Positions 47,601 through 59,900 of a stretch of DNA of 64,000 nt are shown one piece after another. The stretch comes from Chimonanthus salicifolius (taxonomy: Eukaryota; Streptophyta; Magnoliopsida; Laurales; Calycanthaceae): NCBI GenBank assembly GCA_013350335.1, contig CM023532.1:93127383-93191382 (forward strand), given 5' to 3'. Position numbers and translations under genes: made by a program. Below the pieces are notes generated by a model. That model searched no databases and was not told the DNA's origin. It was given only the letters and a program-made list of their open reading frames with translations. Position 1 is the stretch's first letter. The number at the start of each line of letters is the position of its first letter.

Positions 47601-48247
47601 GCACGTCAAGTGATGGCTATGAATGTACATGATGGGGGAGGCTCATTGCATGTGCATATTTCATAGCATTATTTTACCTATTTTTACTAATCATGTACTA
47701 TGATATATATGCATGTTTTATATGCTAATGATGTGGTAGCCCTGATTTGGGAACCTACTGGGCCCGTTGATCTAACGCCCTAATTCGATCCTCAGAGGAG
47801 AATGCAGGTACAAGTAAAGGAAAAGGAAAGGTCGTTGACCGGGAGGGGGGCCGAGCCTAAGCGCTTGAATGATGGACTGGACTTCTTTATATTACTGTCA
47901 TTCGAACTATATTTTGTTGAACATGTAATAAGTCACTACTTGCTATGGTTTGATTAGGTTAATAACTTTGGATGGTTGATTTATGATAATTAGTGTTTGA
48001 GACTGTTACTTGCTATCTATTCTTTCTATTCCGCAGTTAATCTAGGTTATTCCGTATGTTCATGTTAGTTCCATGTGTGACTCATTATCATGGTCTAGTC
48101 CATGTACACATGGGTGGCCAGTTAAGGTTCAGACTTGAGTAGTCTGAACTTAACTCGCGTCGTGACGCCACTCGCTCTCTTCTGAGGTTTTATTATTATT
48201 TAAAAAAATATTAGACTCTGATTTCTCAGAAAGGACAGGGTGTTACA
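44700..48247 (+). repeat. 3' LTR of the chromovirus
   Basis: Same plan as the 5' LTR, 2 bp longer: CAAGTCCC..GGGACTTG (45361), GTAAGT (45782-45787), hairpins 45825-47005, GGGCCCGTTGATCTAACGCCC (47760) and GCCAGTTAAGG (48116). Its last bases read GACAGGGTGTTACA where the 5' LTR has GGGCGGGGCGTTACA. Right TSD TGAAA at 48248-48252. Confidence 0.95.
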
Positions 48248-48252
48248 TGAAA

Positions 48253-48718
48253 TCACCGTGGGATTGAAGAGTGGTCTCTCGTGCGGAAAGAAAAAAAAAA
48301 ACTAGACTGTGGATCAGCTATTTGGCAGATACCATGTTGGATAAGGAGATAGAAGGATAAGAAGATAAAAGGATAAGGAGATAGAGGTTGAATTTAATTT
48401 AGTCTCCTAATTCAATTAGGACTCTCTTCTTGTTTAAATTGAGTCTCCTAATAGGACTCTCCTAGTTTATTATAAATACTACAGATGTACTTTGTAACCC
48501 CTATGAGTGTGAATAATAAATCTCTCTTTTTCCTGTGGTCTTTTACCCTGATGGGTTTTCCACGTACATTCCATCTTATGAGGTTGTGTGTGATTTGTGT
48601 ATACTTCTCTACACAACATCTACTGGGAGATACAAATTTATTGTTTTTTCTTCCTTTTGAATGATTTACTATGTTATCTTTCACTGAATTTCCAGGGTAA
48701 GGGGTTACTGGCAATGCT
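48253..48718 (+). repeat. Target sequence right of the chromovirus, with a probable copia LTR
   Basis: From about 48335 (TGTTGGATAAGGAG) the sequence looks like a short Ty1/copia LTR: AGTCTCCTAAT repeats, TTTATTATAAATACTACAG (TATA-like, 48468), GAATAATAAATCTCTC (poly-A-signal-like, 48508), GGGTTTTCCACGTACATT (48553). The end is not defined, since a reversed LTR starts at 48719. No protein evidence. Confidence 0.45.
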
Positions 48719-50005
48719 TGTAACGCCCCTCCCTTTTTCACTAGCTGAAAATCAGAGTCTATTTTTTTTTTTTTTTTGGAAATAAAGAGTGAAAGAGAGC
48801 GGGAACGTCACGACGCGAGCTAAGTCCGGGCTTCCAAAGCCCAGCCCTTAACTGGCCAACCCTTCGTGTGAGTGGATTAAGTCCACGAGAATGGTTCACA
48901 CGTAATAAGGTTATACATGCGGAATAATTCATAGATGCAGAATTATAATAGAATAACTATCCTATTCCATTTTAGATAGCAAGGAGTCCATTACTTAATA
49001 ATTATTTCCTTAAGTTAAAATATCCAAAATTAACAATCCAAACCATAGCAAATAATCTAAGTTATTACAGTCCCAAATGCTAGCTACTCAAATTACATTG
49101 TCCATAAATAACTTAAATAAAATGAAACTAGATCATCCAAGCTCCTAAGCTTGGCTCCGATCTCATTCTTCGTTCTATCCACTTCCTGTGTCATCAACTA
49201 AGGTAGAAGTAGGGCATTAGACAATGCGCCCAGTAGGTACTCCGAGTAGGGTCAACACATGGATTAGTATAAACAAAATCACATAGATATAATAATATCA
49301 AAACCATGCAAGTGAATGCCATGCCTTGGGTGTCATATGCCATGAGTCCCACTCATCATCTATATCACAATCACATAATACCCTCTTGATGGAAAATCGT
49401 CATCAAGGTATCCCCACGAATACCTTACAGACGCCCCGACGGAGTGTGGATCTCCGGTTACAGATCAATCATACATCCTTCTTGATGGATAATGCACATC
49501 AAGGTACCCCCACGAATGCCTTACGGATGCCCCGATGGAGCATGGATCTCCGGTTACATTCGATCCCTCCCATGCCATGCATGAGATGAAAATACCAACA
49601 GGCTATGTAATAATAACATCATAGCATTTAAAATTCCATAATTGAAACATATCATTTGATACAAAAATAACTCATCAAAACATGAATTAAAATCATCATA
49701 TATACATATTCCATGGTTGTCAATAAGGTAGGAATCCTACCAACGTCCAAATAACGGGTCCTTGTGTTTCTGTTCAAAAATCGATCACCGATCGAGTCAA
49801 GCCAATCGTTCACTGTTTGTGAAATCTCGTTACCTTATTACATTTAACATATACATACATCAATTTGGTGATCCATTTAATTCCATAAAATAACCAATTT
49901 AATTATTCCAATTGATTTAAACCATTCCCTTCATCCTTCCAATTTAACCTAACCATTTGGAAAATCATATAAATATTTAATTTATAAAATCAGTAGGTTA
50001 CTCGT

Positions 50006-50083
50006 TGTCCACTACCCACGGTCCACTGTCCACTACCCACTGTCCACTGTCCACTACCCACTGTCCACTGTCCATTGTCCACC
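50006..50083. repeat. CCACTGTCCACTACC minisatellite
   Basis: About nine short units of CCACTGT/CCACTAC in 78 bp, inside the minus LTR just beyond (on minus) its hairpin array. Confidence 0.85.
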
Positions 50084-51459
50084 AAAACTCACTTGTGGGG
50101 TTCGGCCATACAACATGGCCGAACCTCACTCTTTGGTTTTGGACCCCCTTTTTAACCCTTGTTTTATTTTTACACAACATAGGTCCAACACCATCCATTC
50201 TTTGATTTATTAATCCCATCACTTAAGTTAATCATTTAACTTGATAAAAACAACACCTAGATCCATCAAATATTATCCATGGGGCTCGGCCATACAACAT
50301 GGCCGAACCCATGGTTCTTTCATTCCATCTTCTTTCCATTTTAACCCTCCTTTCTTAACTTCGTCATTCAATCACTTATCATGTATAGATCTACCAAAAT
50401 GACTAATCAAAATAATTCATGGGGTTCGGCCATACATATGGCGGAACCCATGGTCCGTTGTTTCCATTTTCCTATGGTCTAACCATCTTTAAAACCATCA
50501 ACATTTCTCCATGGGGTTCATCATACACCCATGTCCATGAAAAAGTCCTTCATGGGGTTCGGCCATACAACATGGTTGAACCCATGGTTCCTTGTTTTAT
50601 TAATTCCCATCTTAAATACCACATGTCCATGATTTGATCATTTGATGGGGTTCGGCCATTCATCATGGCCGAACCTCATCCAATCCCTTTCGAGTTCTCA
50701 ATGATCCTTATACATAACAACCTAGGGTTTTGTCCATTTTTCCATCTCATTCCATGGATGGATTTTGATTCCAAGGCCCATAACATTTTGGCTAACCATT
50801 TCCAACATATATGGAATGTTCTCTTTAATCTCTTTTTACTTAATAAAATCTTATCAAGTACTTACGGATTCCGCGACTCCTCCGGTTTCTTTCACTCCTT
50901 CTTGCTCCTCCGATCTTCTCCTTCCTTAGCCTCTTCTTCCTTCCTTCTTGATCTTCAGCCAAAGTGTGAGCTTGAGAGGAAGAGGGTCTAAGATGAAACC
51001 CCCAAGAGATGGTTCGGCCAAGAAGTGTAGGTTTGAGAGAGGGAGAGGAGGAGAGTGAGGTGAAACTCCAAGTCTTTTCTTGTCTTGTTCAATGAGAGTG
51101 GTTACCCAAACTTGAGAATGGAAAACCTGAAGTCTTTTCCTTGTCTTGTGAGGGATCGGCTACAAGAGTGAGAGGGAGAGGAGTTGAGATAGGAATCTCT
51201 AGGTCTTTCCTGACTTAGTGAGAGGATCGGCTAAGGGTGGTGTCTTTTGGGTGATGCCCCTTTTGTAACATCTATAACTCTTCACCTCCCTCATTAATAT
51301 TTCCTTTGGGGGTTTCATCCCATGAGATGAAACTCTCCAACCATGTGCCCCTTGGGTTTCCATCATGAGATGGAAAACCTCCATCTCTCCAACGTGTACT
51401 CTTGAATATGCCTTGTGTAACAACAAAAACCCTTCACCTCCCTCATTTATGTTTCCTTT

Positions 51460-51487
51460 GGAGTTTCATCCCATGAGATGAAACTCC
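51460..51487. repeat. U3 hairpin GGAGTTTCATC / GATGAAACTCC
   Basis: Perfect 11-bp arms, 6-nt loop. Relatives with paired changes are at 2386-2418 (GAGTTTCAT/ATGAAACTC), about 2107-2132 (GGTTTCAT/ATGAAACC) and 57723-57747 (GGGTTTCCAT/ATGGAAACCC). Confidence 0.85.
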
Positions 51488-52127
51488 CACCTCCCCAACG
51501 TGTGTACACCTTGGGTTTGGTCTTATGAGATGCAACTCTCCATCTACTCTCCTAACTCACTTAAGATGAAAGTCCCATTAACTTCCCATTCAACTCACCT
51601 TAACTCAAATATTTTTAATTCTTTTAAACTCAAGACTTGTACTCATTCATTAACTCAATTCCTTGATTCCATTTGGAACTTACTCAATTGAACTTAATCC
51701 AATCTAATTCAGCCACAACTTAATTAAACTTGAACTCATTTGGTGGTAGACCAAGTCAACCATGACCCATGGTACTTGGGGTCCCACTTAGCCATGTCAC
51801 ATACACTCCACCTCACTTGATGAGGTGGATCTCATGCCTTGTATCTTAATTGGTTATTAGACCCAATTATCAAACCTTACCCATTTACTTCTAATTAGCT
51901 CATCTACGACCCATTGGGTACCAATTGGGCATTTGACCCAATTGACAACCTTGACCAAATTAAATCAATCTCACCCATTTATTTCAATTGAACCTTGTCC
52001 ATAATCCGTTGGGTCTTAATTGGGCAATTGACCCAACTCCTTACCATCTAAGGTCTATCTCCATTAATTCACAAACTAAATGGACAATTTCCATATTATT
52101 CATGAATTGAAAATCTAGGGTGTTACA

Positions 52128-52412
52128 ATATAATTATTAAGTGATGGACTCCTCGCTATCTAAAATGGAATAGGATAGTTATTCTATTATAATTCTGTAT
52201 CCATGAATTATCCGGCGTGTATAACCTTATTGCGTGTGAACCATTCTCATGGACTTAATCCACACACACGTAGGGTTGGCCAGTTAAGGGCTGGACTTTG
52301 GAAGCTCGGACTTTGCTTACGTCGTGACATTCCCACTCTCTCTCACTCTTTATTTCCAAAGAAAAAAAATAGACTCTGATTTTCGGCGAGTGGAAAAGGG
52401 CGGGACGTTACA
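52128..52412 (+). repeat. 3' end of the 5' LTR of the second chromovirus
   Basis: Only the last 285 bp remain: GGTTGGCCAGTTAAGGGC (52274) and TCGTGACATTCCC, ending GGGACGTTACA. It begins abruptly at the boundary of the minus LTR. Confidence 0.85.
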
Positions 52413-52414
52413 GT

Positions 52415-52426
52415 TGGTATCAGAGC
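52415..52426 (+). promoter_or_regulatory. Primer binding site (initiator Met tRNA), intact
   Basis: TGGTATCAGAGC, three bases after the LTR end; intact counterpart of 38703-38714. Confidence 0.9.
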
Positions 52427-52831
52427 GAAACCGAAAGGATGAATCTTTCGAAGTAAGATTAAGACGGTATCATGTCTCACTGACAAGATAAGAATCCCAA
52501 CTGACCTACTCTTCGGAGTTCGCTGCACTGGGGCCAGATTAATTTACTTCATTAAACTCAGACTGAAACATTCAATTTGAGGGCAACACTTGACGAAAAA
52601 GGAATGATAGCAAGGGAAGGACAGTCACTATAATTGGATTTATCAAACATAACAAATTAGGAGATATTTCCCCAATTTCCCCAAATTGAGAAACAAACAC
52701 TTGATACTTACGAAGTTTCCCCAAAAACAAAGAAATACAAAGATTGCTTATTTGGAAATTTCCCAAAAAATGTGAAATCACAAACTTTATGAAGAAGCTA
52801 AGTCAACAATGTTTTCAATGACTTAGGAAAA

Positions 52832-53940
52832 ATGCCTCCGAGAAGAAGAACCCGACAAAACCCACATGTGGATGATGAGGTGCAGCAACCCCACCAAGAG
52901 GAAAAACAGAATAGCGTGAACATTCTTGTAGTGCCTCCTGAGCTACAGAGCTTGGTCCAAGCGGTGGTCACTTCTGTTCTTCAACAACATATGAACGGAA
53001 ACGGAAATGCGACCACCAACGAGGCAAATGAGCGGAGGATGGTCAGAGACTTCCAACAGCAGCGCCCCCTTTACTTCAAAGGGAAAGAAGGACCGGTCGG
53101 AGCAGAGAACTGGCTGAGGAAGATTACTCAGATTTTGACACTTCTGAATATCTCCGGTAGTGACGACAAGATATTGCTCGCTACCTCACAATTTCACAAT
53201 TAATTGATGATACCGGCAAATGGTGGGAGGTAATAGAGCGACAGCGGGCTCTCATTCCGGATGGAGAGAGGACTGCGATGATGTGGGAGCAGTTGTCAGC
53301 TACGTTTTGGAACCACTACTTCCCAGAGGAGGAGAAGGAGCGCCACACCCAAGCTTTCATATCTTTGGTGCAAGGCACCATGACGGTGGCGAAGTACCAT
53401 CAGGAATTCCTCTGTCTGTCTTGTTATGCCTTGTATAAGGTGGACACGGAGTACCGAAGGGCTCGCAAGTTTGAACGGGGCCTTCGACCAAGCATAGGGG
53501 CGAAGGTGACCATCTTCAAGGCACCTACACTGGCGGAAGTGGTCAACCGAACCACTATAGCGGAGCAGGAGATGGCAGAGACAGTGCGATTTGTGGACAA
53601 CCGCCGAGGTCAGAGTGGGGGAGGTACATTTTGTCCCAACAAGAGGTTTTGACCTAACCTTGGGAGACCCTCACCTTCCACTGGGTCAACAGGGGGCTTT
53701 CGTCCCAACCAGCCCTCCCCATCAACATCAGTCTATCAGGTCCCCCGAGGTGTGGGCACCTGTTTCCATTGTGACCAGCAGGGCCATTTCAAGAAGGATT
53801 GTCCACAGCTCAACAAACCCTCTCACTCCAGGGGTTCCTTTCACCCTTTAGCCAGACCAGCTCATTCACGAGGAACTAGGGCATACAACCAGGCGGGACG
53901 GGCACCTAACCCTACAGGATCTAGACGGCTGTATACCTTA
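52832..53940 (+). pseudogene. Second chromovirus gag, frameshift and stop
   Basis: MPPRRRTRQNPHVDDEVQQP start, then VQAVVTSVLQQHMNG, DFQQQRPLYFKGKEGPVG, KILLATSQFHN; a small insertion near 53195 shifts the frame. From 53278: WEQLSATFWNHYFPEEEK, ARKFERGLRPSIGAKVT; stop at 53650-53652; zinc knuckle CFHCDQQGHFKKDC about 53761-53802. Shorter N-terminus than the gag at 39900. Confidence 0.88.
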
Positions 53941-54375
53941 GCTCCTCCATCAGCGGTGGATCACTCCGTCATTCAAGCTATGGCCGTAGTCAGTAGCTTC
54001 TATGCTTCTGCATTATTTGATTCTGGAGCATCCCATTCATTCGTATCTGCTGCATTCATATCTGCCACTGGCACCCTAGTAAAAAACTTGTCCACATCAC
54101 TTACTATTGTATCCCCCGTCGGAGACAAATCATTGGGACTCATATGCATAGCAGTAAACACTAAACTCGCTGGATTCAGATTTGAGTTCAACTATCTGGT
54201 ACTCGATATGGCTGAGTACGATATCATCTTTGGCATGAACTGGTTGGCTAACTTTCAGGCCAACATTGATTGCCATCTCCGCAAGGTGATATTTTGGTCA
54301 CCCGAGGGAAAGCGATATGTGGTACATGCTGACAAAAAGAGCATCCCTATAACCAGAAGGCTGCATGAGGGGTAG
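53941..54375 (+). pseudogene. Second chromovirus protease
   Basis: ALFDSGASHSFVSAAF (active site), MAEYDIIFGMNWLANFQ. Ends in a TAG at 54373 where the other element has a Leu codon (EGLNHVVLN against EG*NHLVLN). Confidence 0.88.
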
Positions 54376-55616
54376 AACCACCTGGTATTGAACAGTATCA
54401 GATTAGACAAGGCACCGGTGGATGAACTTCCAGCGGTAATGAAAGACTACGTGGAGGTATTCCCAACAGAACTCCCTGGCTTGCCACCCAAGAGGGAGAT
54501 TAATTTGAGATTAAGCTGTACCCTGGCACTGCTCCAGTGTCATTGCCACATTACTGGATGGCACCAACTGAGATGTCCGAGCTAAAGAAGCAGATTGATG
54601 AATTGCTTAGACTGGGATGCATCCGGAACAGCACATCGTCTTGGGGAGCCCCAGTGTTATTTGTGAAGAAGACCAAGTACCCTCTACCCAGGATCGATGA
54701 TCTATTCGGTCAACTTAGGGGTTCCAGTCACTTCTCAAAGATTGATCTGATGTCCGGCTACCATCAAATCCGGGTTAGGGATGAGGACATAGAGAAGACG
54801 GCCTTCAGGACGCGGTATGGACTATATGAGTATGTAGTCATGCCGTTTGGACTCACCAATGCACAGGCTGTGTTCATGGATCTAATGAACAGGATGTTCC
54901 ATCCTTTCTTGGACAAGTTTGTGATTGTTTTTATTGATGACATCCTGATATATTCCAAAAGTCAAGATCAACATGCTGAGCATTTGCGGATAGTCCTGGA
55001 CACCCTGAGGAAGAACCAATTATATGCCAAAGCAAGCAAGTGTGAATTTTGGCTATCTGAGGTTAACTTCTTGGGGCATGTTATATCAGCAGAAGGTATA
55101 GCCGTGGACCAGGCTAAGGTGGCGGCAGTGAGAGAATGGAAAGTACAGAAGAATGTGACCGAGATCCGCAGCTTCCTGGGATTGGCTGGTTACTATAGGA
55201 AGTTTATCATGGACTTTTCCAAGATTGCATCTCCACTTACCCGACTCACTCAGAAAGGAGTCAAATTTGAGTGGTCGGATGTATGCAACCAGAGATTTGA
55301 GGAACTGAGGGAGAGACTTACCACTGCTCCTATCCTGATTTTGTCGAAAAGAGGCAAGGGCTATGAGGTACATTGCAATGCTTCAGGAGAGGGACTTATG
55401 TGTGCTCTCAGTCAAAGTCCTCGTGTGGTGGCTTATGGTTCAAGACAGTTGAAGATTCATGAATGCCTCTATCCCACTCATGATCTGGAACTAGCAGCAG
55501 TGGTCTTCACTCTCAAAAGCTGGAGACACTATCTTTATGACGAGAAGTTTGAAGTGTTTTCAGATCATAAGAGCTTAAAATACTTATTTGATCAGAAAAA
55601 ACTCAACATGAGGTAG
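54376..55616 (+). pseudogene. Second chromovirus RT-RNase H, internal deletion
   Basis: PTELPGLPPKREI then a one-base loss near 54506. From 54537: [40 protein letters not shown]. Against the other element about 20 residues, including the VDYRKLN block, are deleted in frame. [11 protein letters not shown] and [12 protein letters not shown] are intact; in RNase [10 protein letters not shown] has Asn for the first catalytic Asp. Stop at 55614. Confidence 0.9.
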
Positions 55617-56030
55617 CGCAGATGGATGGAATATCTGTAAGATTATGAGTTCGCACTTCGATATCATCCTGGCAACACGAACAAAGTGGCGGATGCCCTC
55701 AGCTGCATATCACATGCAACAGTGGCCAGTTTGATCGGGGAAGAATGGGAGATGCTGAATACCATTCAAGAGTTCAATCTATATATTAAGAACCATGGGA
55801 GTATGTATAATCTGATCATGCGGTCCAACATGGTCTCCACGATTGAACAGGAGCAGCGAACAGATCCGGAAGTAGAGGAGATATGGGCTAAGATGTCTAC
55901 AGGTGAGGTCATACCGGAATGGGAGTTACGACCAGGACGGGGTCTTCTATTCCGAGGTAGGACATATGTGTCTAAGAGCTGCAGAAGAGAGTTATTGATC
56001 GAGGCACACCAAACCAAACTTTCTATTCGA
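55617..56030 (+). pseudogene. Second chromovirus integrase start, truncated
   Basis: Same frame: [71 protein letters not shown], then the sequence leaves the element just before the second His of the zinc module. Confidence 0.85.
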
Positions 56031-56957
56031 TTAGTATAAATCTATGTATCATACTTGTGTTTTGGAGATCAACCAGAATTTCTTGTAAACCATACAGTTT
56101 TGGTTTTGCATTCATTGGGCTGGCTGGATTCTTCATGATTTCATGAACTGTGTGCATACTTGCTGTCATAGCTTATGTTGTTCATGATGTTCTTCACTCA
56201 TATGTTCTAATCATGGTATATTTACTATATGAGTGATTCCCTTCTCTAGTATGTATAACTTATGTTTTCAAAAGTATGAATATCATTGAAAATGCATGTG
56301 GCTCCTGCTCTTCAATCTTCCTTCTTTTAAGTCCAACAATTGGGACTTGTTGAAGCACACTGATTTCGGTGCTTAACACCCTTTGTCAATTTATGACAAA
56401 AAGTAGGAGAGAGTTAGAAGCTTGAAAGAAAGCTTATGTTAAAGGGGAGTATGTAGAAGCTTGATGTAAGCTTTGAAAAAGAAGCTCAAGCTTTGGAGGA
56501 AAAACTTAAAGATCTTAGGGAAAAAAATCTTTAAGGGAGGAGAGTCTATGATTAAGGGGGAGAATAATCATATGAATAAATGGGTTTTTAGTTCACATAT
56601 TTAGGGGAGTAACATGTTTTATATTACTATAAATGTGACTAACATTTAAGGGAAAGATCTATGCTTCCATCTAGCTTGTGTGTACAGGTACTTTGGCACA
56701 CCTTGAGGGAGATAAGTTCGAGAAACTAGAAAATTTAGCATATTCATAGGGGAGATGAGTTGAAGAAGCTAGAGAAGATAGCTTTGAGAATGGGGAGAAG
56801 ATTCAAAGGAAGCTAGGTAAATTAGCTTGACCCATGAACAAATCAGCTAAGCTAGAATTTAGCTTATGCAAGGGCAGATAAAATTGGATTCATAAGAAGC
56901 ATGCAATGGTCCATGGGAGAGATTTAATGAGTTTGGATATGAACTCATGGAAGCACT
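56031..56957 (+). other. SIRE-type copia fragment (pol-downstream spacer)
   Basis: Contains CTTTGTCAATTTATGACAAAAAG (56384) followed by repeated AGGGGAG/AAGGGGGAG purine blocks, the pattern of the region after pol in SIRE/Maximus elements. No open frame of note. It is joined abruptly to the chromovirus on the left and cut by an LTR at 56958. Confidence 0.5.
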
Positions 56958-59900
56958 TGTAGCACCCCAATTTCTCAATAAGATGAATATTTACGAAAAT
57001 GCCCTTGGATTGGTGAATTTAATAAATGTGTTTATAAATAAAGAAATGGTGGGGCCTCAAATTAAGATCATATGAACATTTTATAAGGGCCAATTTATCA
57101 TGAATGGGTAATGAACATCAAATTGGGTCAATATGGTTAATTGGGTCAAAGGATCCAATTGAGACCCAATGGGTCATAATGGACTTATTAGAACATTGGG
57201 TGAGCCCAAATTTAATGGGGTTAAGCTGAATTGATTGGAAATTAAGTGGAGCATAAATGGGTAGGCTTGATGCACATGTGAAAACCAAATGCAAATGGCT
57301 AAAACAACCCATAAATGGGTCATGGCATCAAAACGGGTCAACAAGCTAAATGGGGACCCAATGGGTCGGATTGACCATGTTGACCATGGCTAACCGTGTG
57401 GACCCTTGAGTGAGCTCAATGGTGAATCAAATCAGGTTGAGTTGGATTGGAATGAGTTGCATTTAAATTAAATGGTTGAGTGGACTCAAGTGTATTAAAT
57501 GAATTGCATTTAATGTGGTGAGTTAAGCCATTGAGTTAGGTGAGTTAAAATGGAAATCAAAGAGGTCTTATTTCCATTGAGTCAAATGGAATATGAGGAG
57601 GTGCTTTGGTCTCAAACAAACCAAAACAAGTCCCACACGTTGGGGACTTATAATGGTAATCTCCATGTAATGGTTAAATGGAATTGAATGGAATGAGATA
57701 AAAATCTCATGGGAATATGGAGGGGTTTCCATCTCATATGGAAACCCAAGCCTCCAACGTTGGGATGCCAATAGGTGTAATAGTTGGCAGCAAGTGTCTC
57801 ATTGGTATGAGCAAGATTTAATGAGGATTAAATGGGTGATATGGGGTTGTTTAACAAAAGCAACCAACACGATCACTTGGCCGAATTGGTCATTGCAAAA
57901 CCTTAGGATTCTCATCTCTCTCACTCTCTCAAGAGCACCCCTCCTTGGCCGAACCAGCTAGTGGTGTCTTCACCAATTGATCAAGCATACATCCGGCTAG
58001 GGACGAAGGAAGAAGAAAGGAAACAAGAGGGAAGAAGGCAAGGAGCAAAAGGCAAAGGAAATTGGTAAGTATTTCCATTGAATTATGTTTAATAAAATGG
58101 GATAAATGGAAAATGAATTGGCCTTGGAATGGCCGAATTCATCAAGGACCTAAACCTTGGTTTAAGGTTGTTTAAAGTGGAAAAAAGATATCATTGGGTT
58201 CGGCCACTTTGGATGGCCGAACCCCATGAAATTTGTGTGGGTATTTTGATGGTTTTTGGAGGCTAAAAACCATGCAAAAATGATGGAGAATTATATTTGT
58301 TTAAGATGCAAGATAAAGGATTATAAATCATGGATTTGGAGGTCATGATTTGGTCATGTATGGCCGAATTAATCAATGGTTTAAAATTGTATGATGAGGT
58401 GTAAAAGATGGAAAAACATGGACCATAGGGTTTGGCCACTTTGGTTGGCCGAACCCCATGAAATTTATTTGGTAGGCTGATGGTTTTGAAGGCTACAAAC
58501 CATGTAAGACCATGGAGGTTGGTACATGTTTGATGAAGCAAGTAGTTGTTAAAGAAGGGTTTGAATTATAGGCCATAGGGTTCGGCCAATGAGTATGGCC
58601 GAACCCCATGAAATCATATGATTATTGTATGGTGATTTTGATGGTTTTGAGAGATAAAAACCATACAAGATTATGGTGTTTTTATGGGAATTAAATGAAT
58701 ATAAGTTTGTTGTTTTGGGTTGGCCATTGGATGGCTGAACCATGTGGTTAACATGGCTAAAGGGTAGAGTCCAATTGGTATATAAATAATGGAATCATTG
58801 AGCAAAAGAACCATAAGGGTTCGGCCATGCGTATGGCCGAACCCCATGGACTGTTTTGATGTAAGATTTGGATTAAAATCATGTTGGAAGCTAAGGTTTA
58901 TTTTATGCTTTTGTTCTAAGAAACACCTATGCTTAGTTATGGATCTAATATTAATTTGATCAACCATGATAATGATGGAAAGTAGGACAAAAATCAGATT
59001 CGTGAGGTTCGGCCATGAAGTATGGCCGAACCCCACTAATGGTCATTGGTGACCCTAGTGTGTAGTTACTAATGTTGATGGATGGACTTAGTGGTTAATT
59101 TATATGTATGTATGAATGATGTAAAAGACCAAACTAAGGTGGTTTGGATATGGACCTTGGTGTTTAAGGAAAATTAAACAAAAGGTTAGCCTAAATGGCA
59201 TAAAAGGTAATTATGGATGTAATGATCAAAGATGAAATGATCATAGGATTGGATATATGAACCCCACAAGATGGTATATGAGACCTAAACTTGATTAGAA
59301 ATCAAGTAGATTAAGTATTGATTTGCTGTTACATAACAAGGTAACGGAACGTGAACGGCGTGTGAGTCGTGATCAAGTGAAAAAGAACAAACACCGAAGC
59401 TAATCTTCGGTAGGTTTCCTATCTACTTGTAACCACAATTATGATTTAGTTTTATCATGTTTTTATGAGATATGTTGTATTTGATATTATGTTTCAAATG
59501 TGGTTTTGAATGATGAGTTATGTATTTACAGAGTTATGTATTTACAAATGATATATAATGCATTGACATCTCATGCATGGCATGGGGTGATGACTATGGG
59601 AAACTGGAACCCTATCTACAGGAAATGAGGATTACTGTGGATCACCTTATCGTGAGAATCCCAATGAAAGAACACTGTGAAACAACTCAATGATGAGTGT
59701 CTTTCCACAGGAAATGACGATTACTGTGGATTACCTTATCGTGAGAATCCCAATGAAAGAACACTGTGAAATAACTCAATGATGAGAGTCTTTCCACAGG
59801 AAATGAGGATTACTGTGGATTACTTTATCGTGAGATTCCCAATGAAAGAACACTGTGAAATAACTCAATGATGAGAGTCTTTCCACAGGAAATGAGGATT

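Larger units (their letters stand above)
35156..48247 (+). mobile_element. Complete Ty3/gypsy chromovirus (Tekay/Del type), 13.1 kb, coding region broken
   Basis: Two LTRs (35156-38701 and 44700-48247; 3546 and 3548 bp), TSD TGAAA, Met-tRNA primer site, extra ORF, gag, PR, RT, RNase H, IN with chromodomain-like tail, polypurine tract. Domain order with IN last and a chromodomain-like end fits Tekay/Del chromoviruses, as does the large LTR. The first 365 bp of the two LTRs differ at about 15 places by eye; later stretches look closer. The polyprotein frame has at least four stops and three frameshifts, so this copy could not encode its own machinery now. It carries its own U3, leader, hairpins and splice-like block in each LTR. 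Confidence 0.95.
48719..52127 (-). repeat. Complete minus-strand LTR without matching TSD
   Basis: On minus TGTAACACCCTAG (52127) to GAGGGGCGTTACA (48719), 3409 bp. U3 hairpins GGAGTTTCATC/GATGAAACTCC (51460-51487) and relatives at 51309 and 51356; minus GTAAGT at 50860-50865; six hairpins (50095-50685); two GGAG..CTCC-type repeats (49385-49560); GGGCGCATTGTCTAATGCCC (49207-49234). Flanks ATGCT and ATATA do not match, so later recombination or deletion at one side is likely. The plus LTR end that follows (52128) is a close relative. Confidence 0.85.
52413..56030 (+). mobile_element. Second Tekay-type chromovirus, truncated in integrase
   Basis: Internal region following a partial 5' LTR. Leader like that at 38715 but without the extra ORF; gag, PR, RT, RNase H and the start of IN. 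Cut at about 56030 by a SIRE fragment; 3' LTR absent. Amino-acid similarity to the complete element is high throughout, so they are sister families. Confidence 0.88.

Noticed and set aside
48719..52127. Minus LTR as a clean solo LTR
   Set aside because: Flanking 5-mers ATGCT and ATATA do not match, so I call it a complete LTR but not a simple solo insertion.
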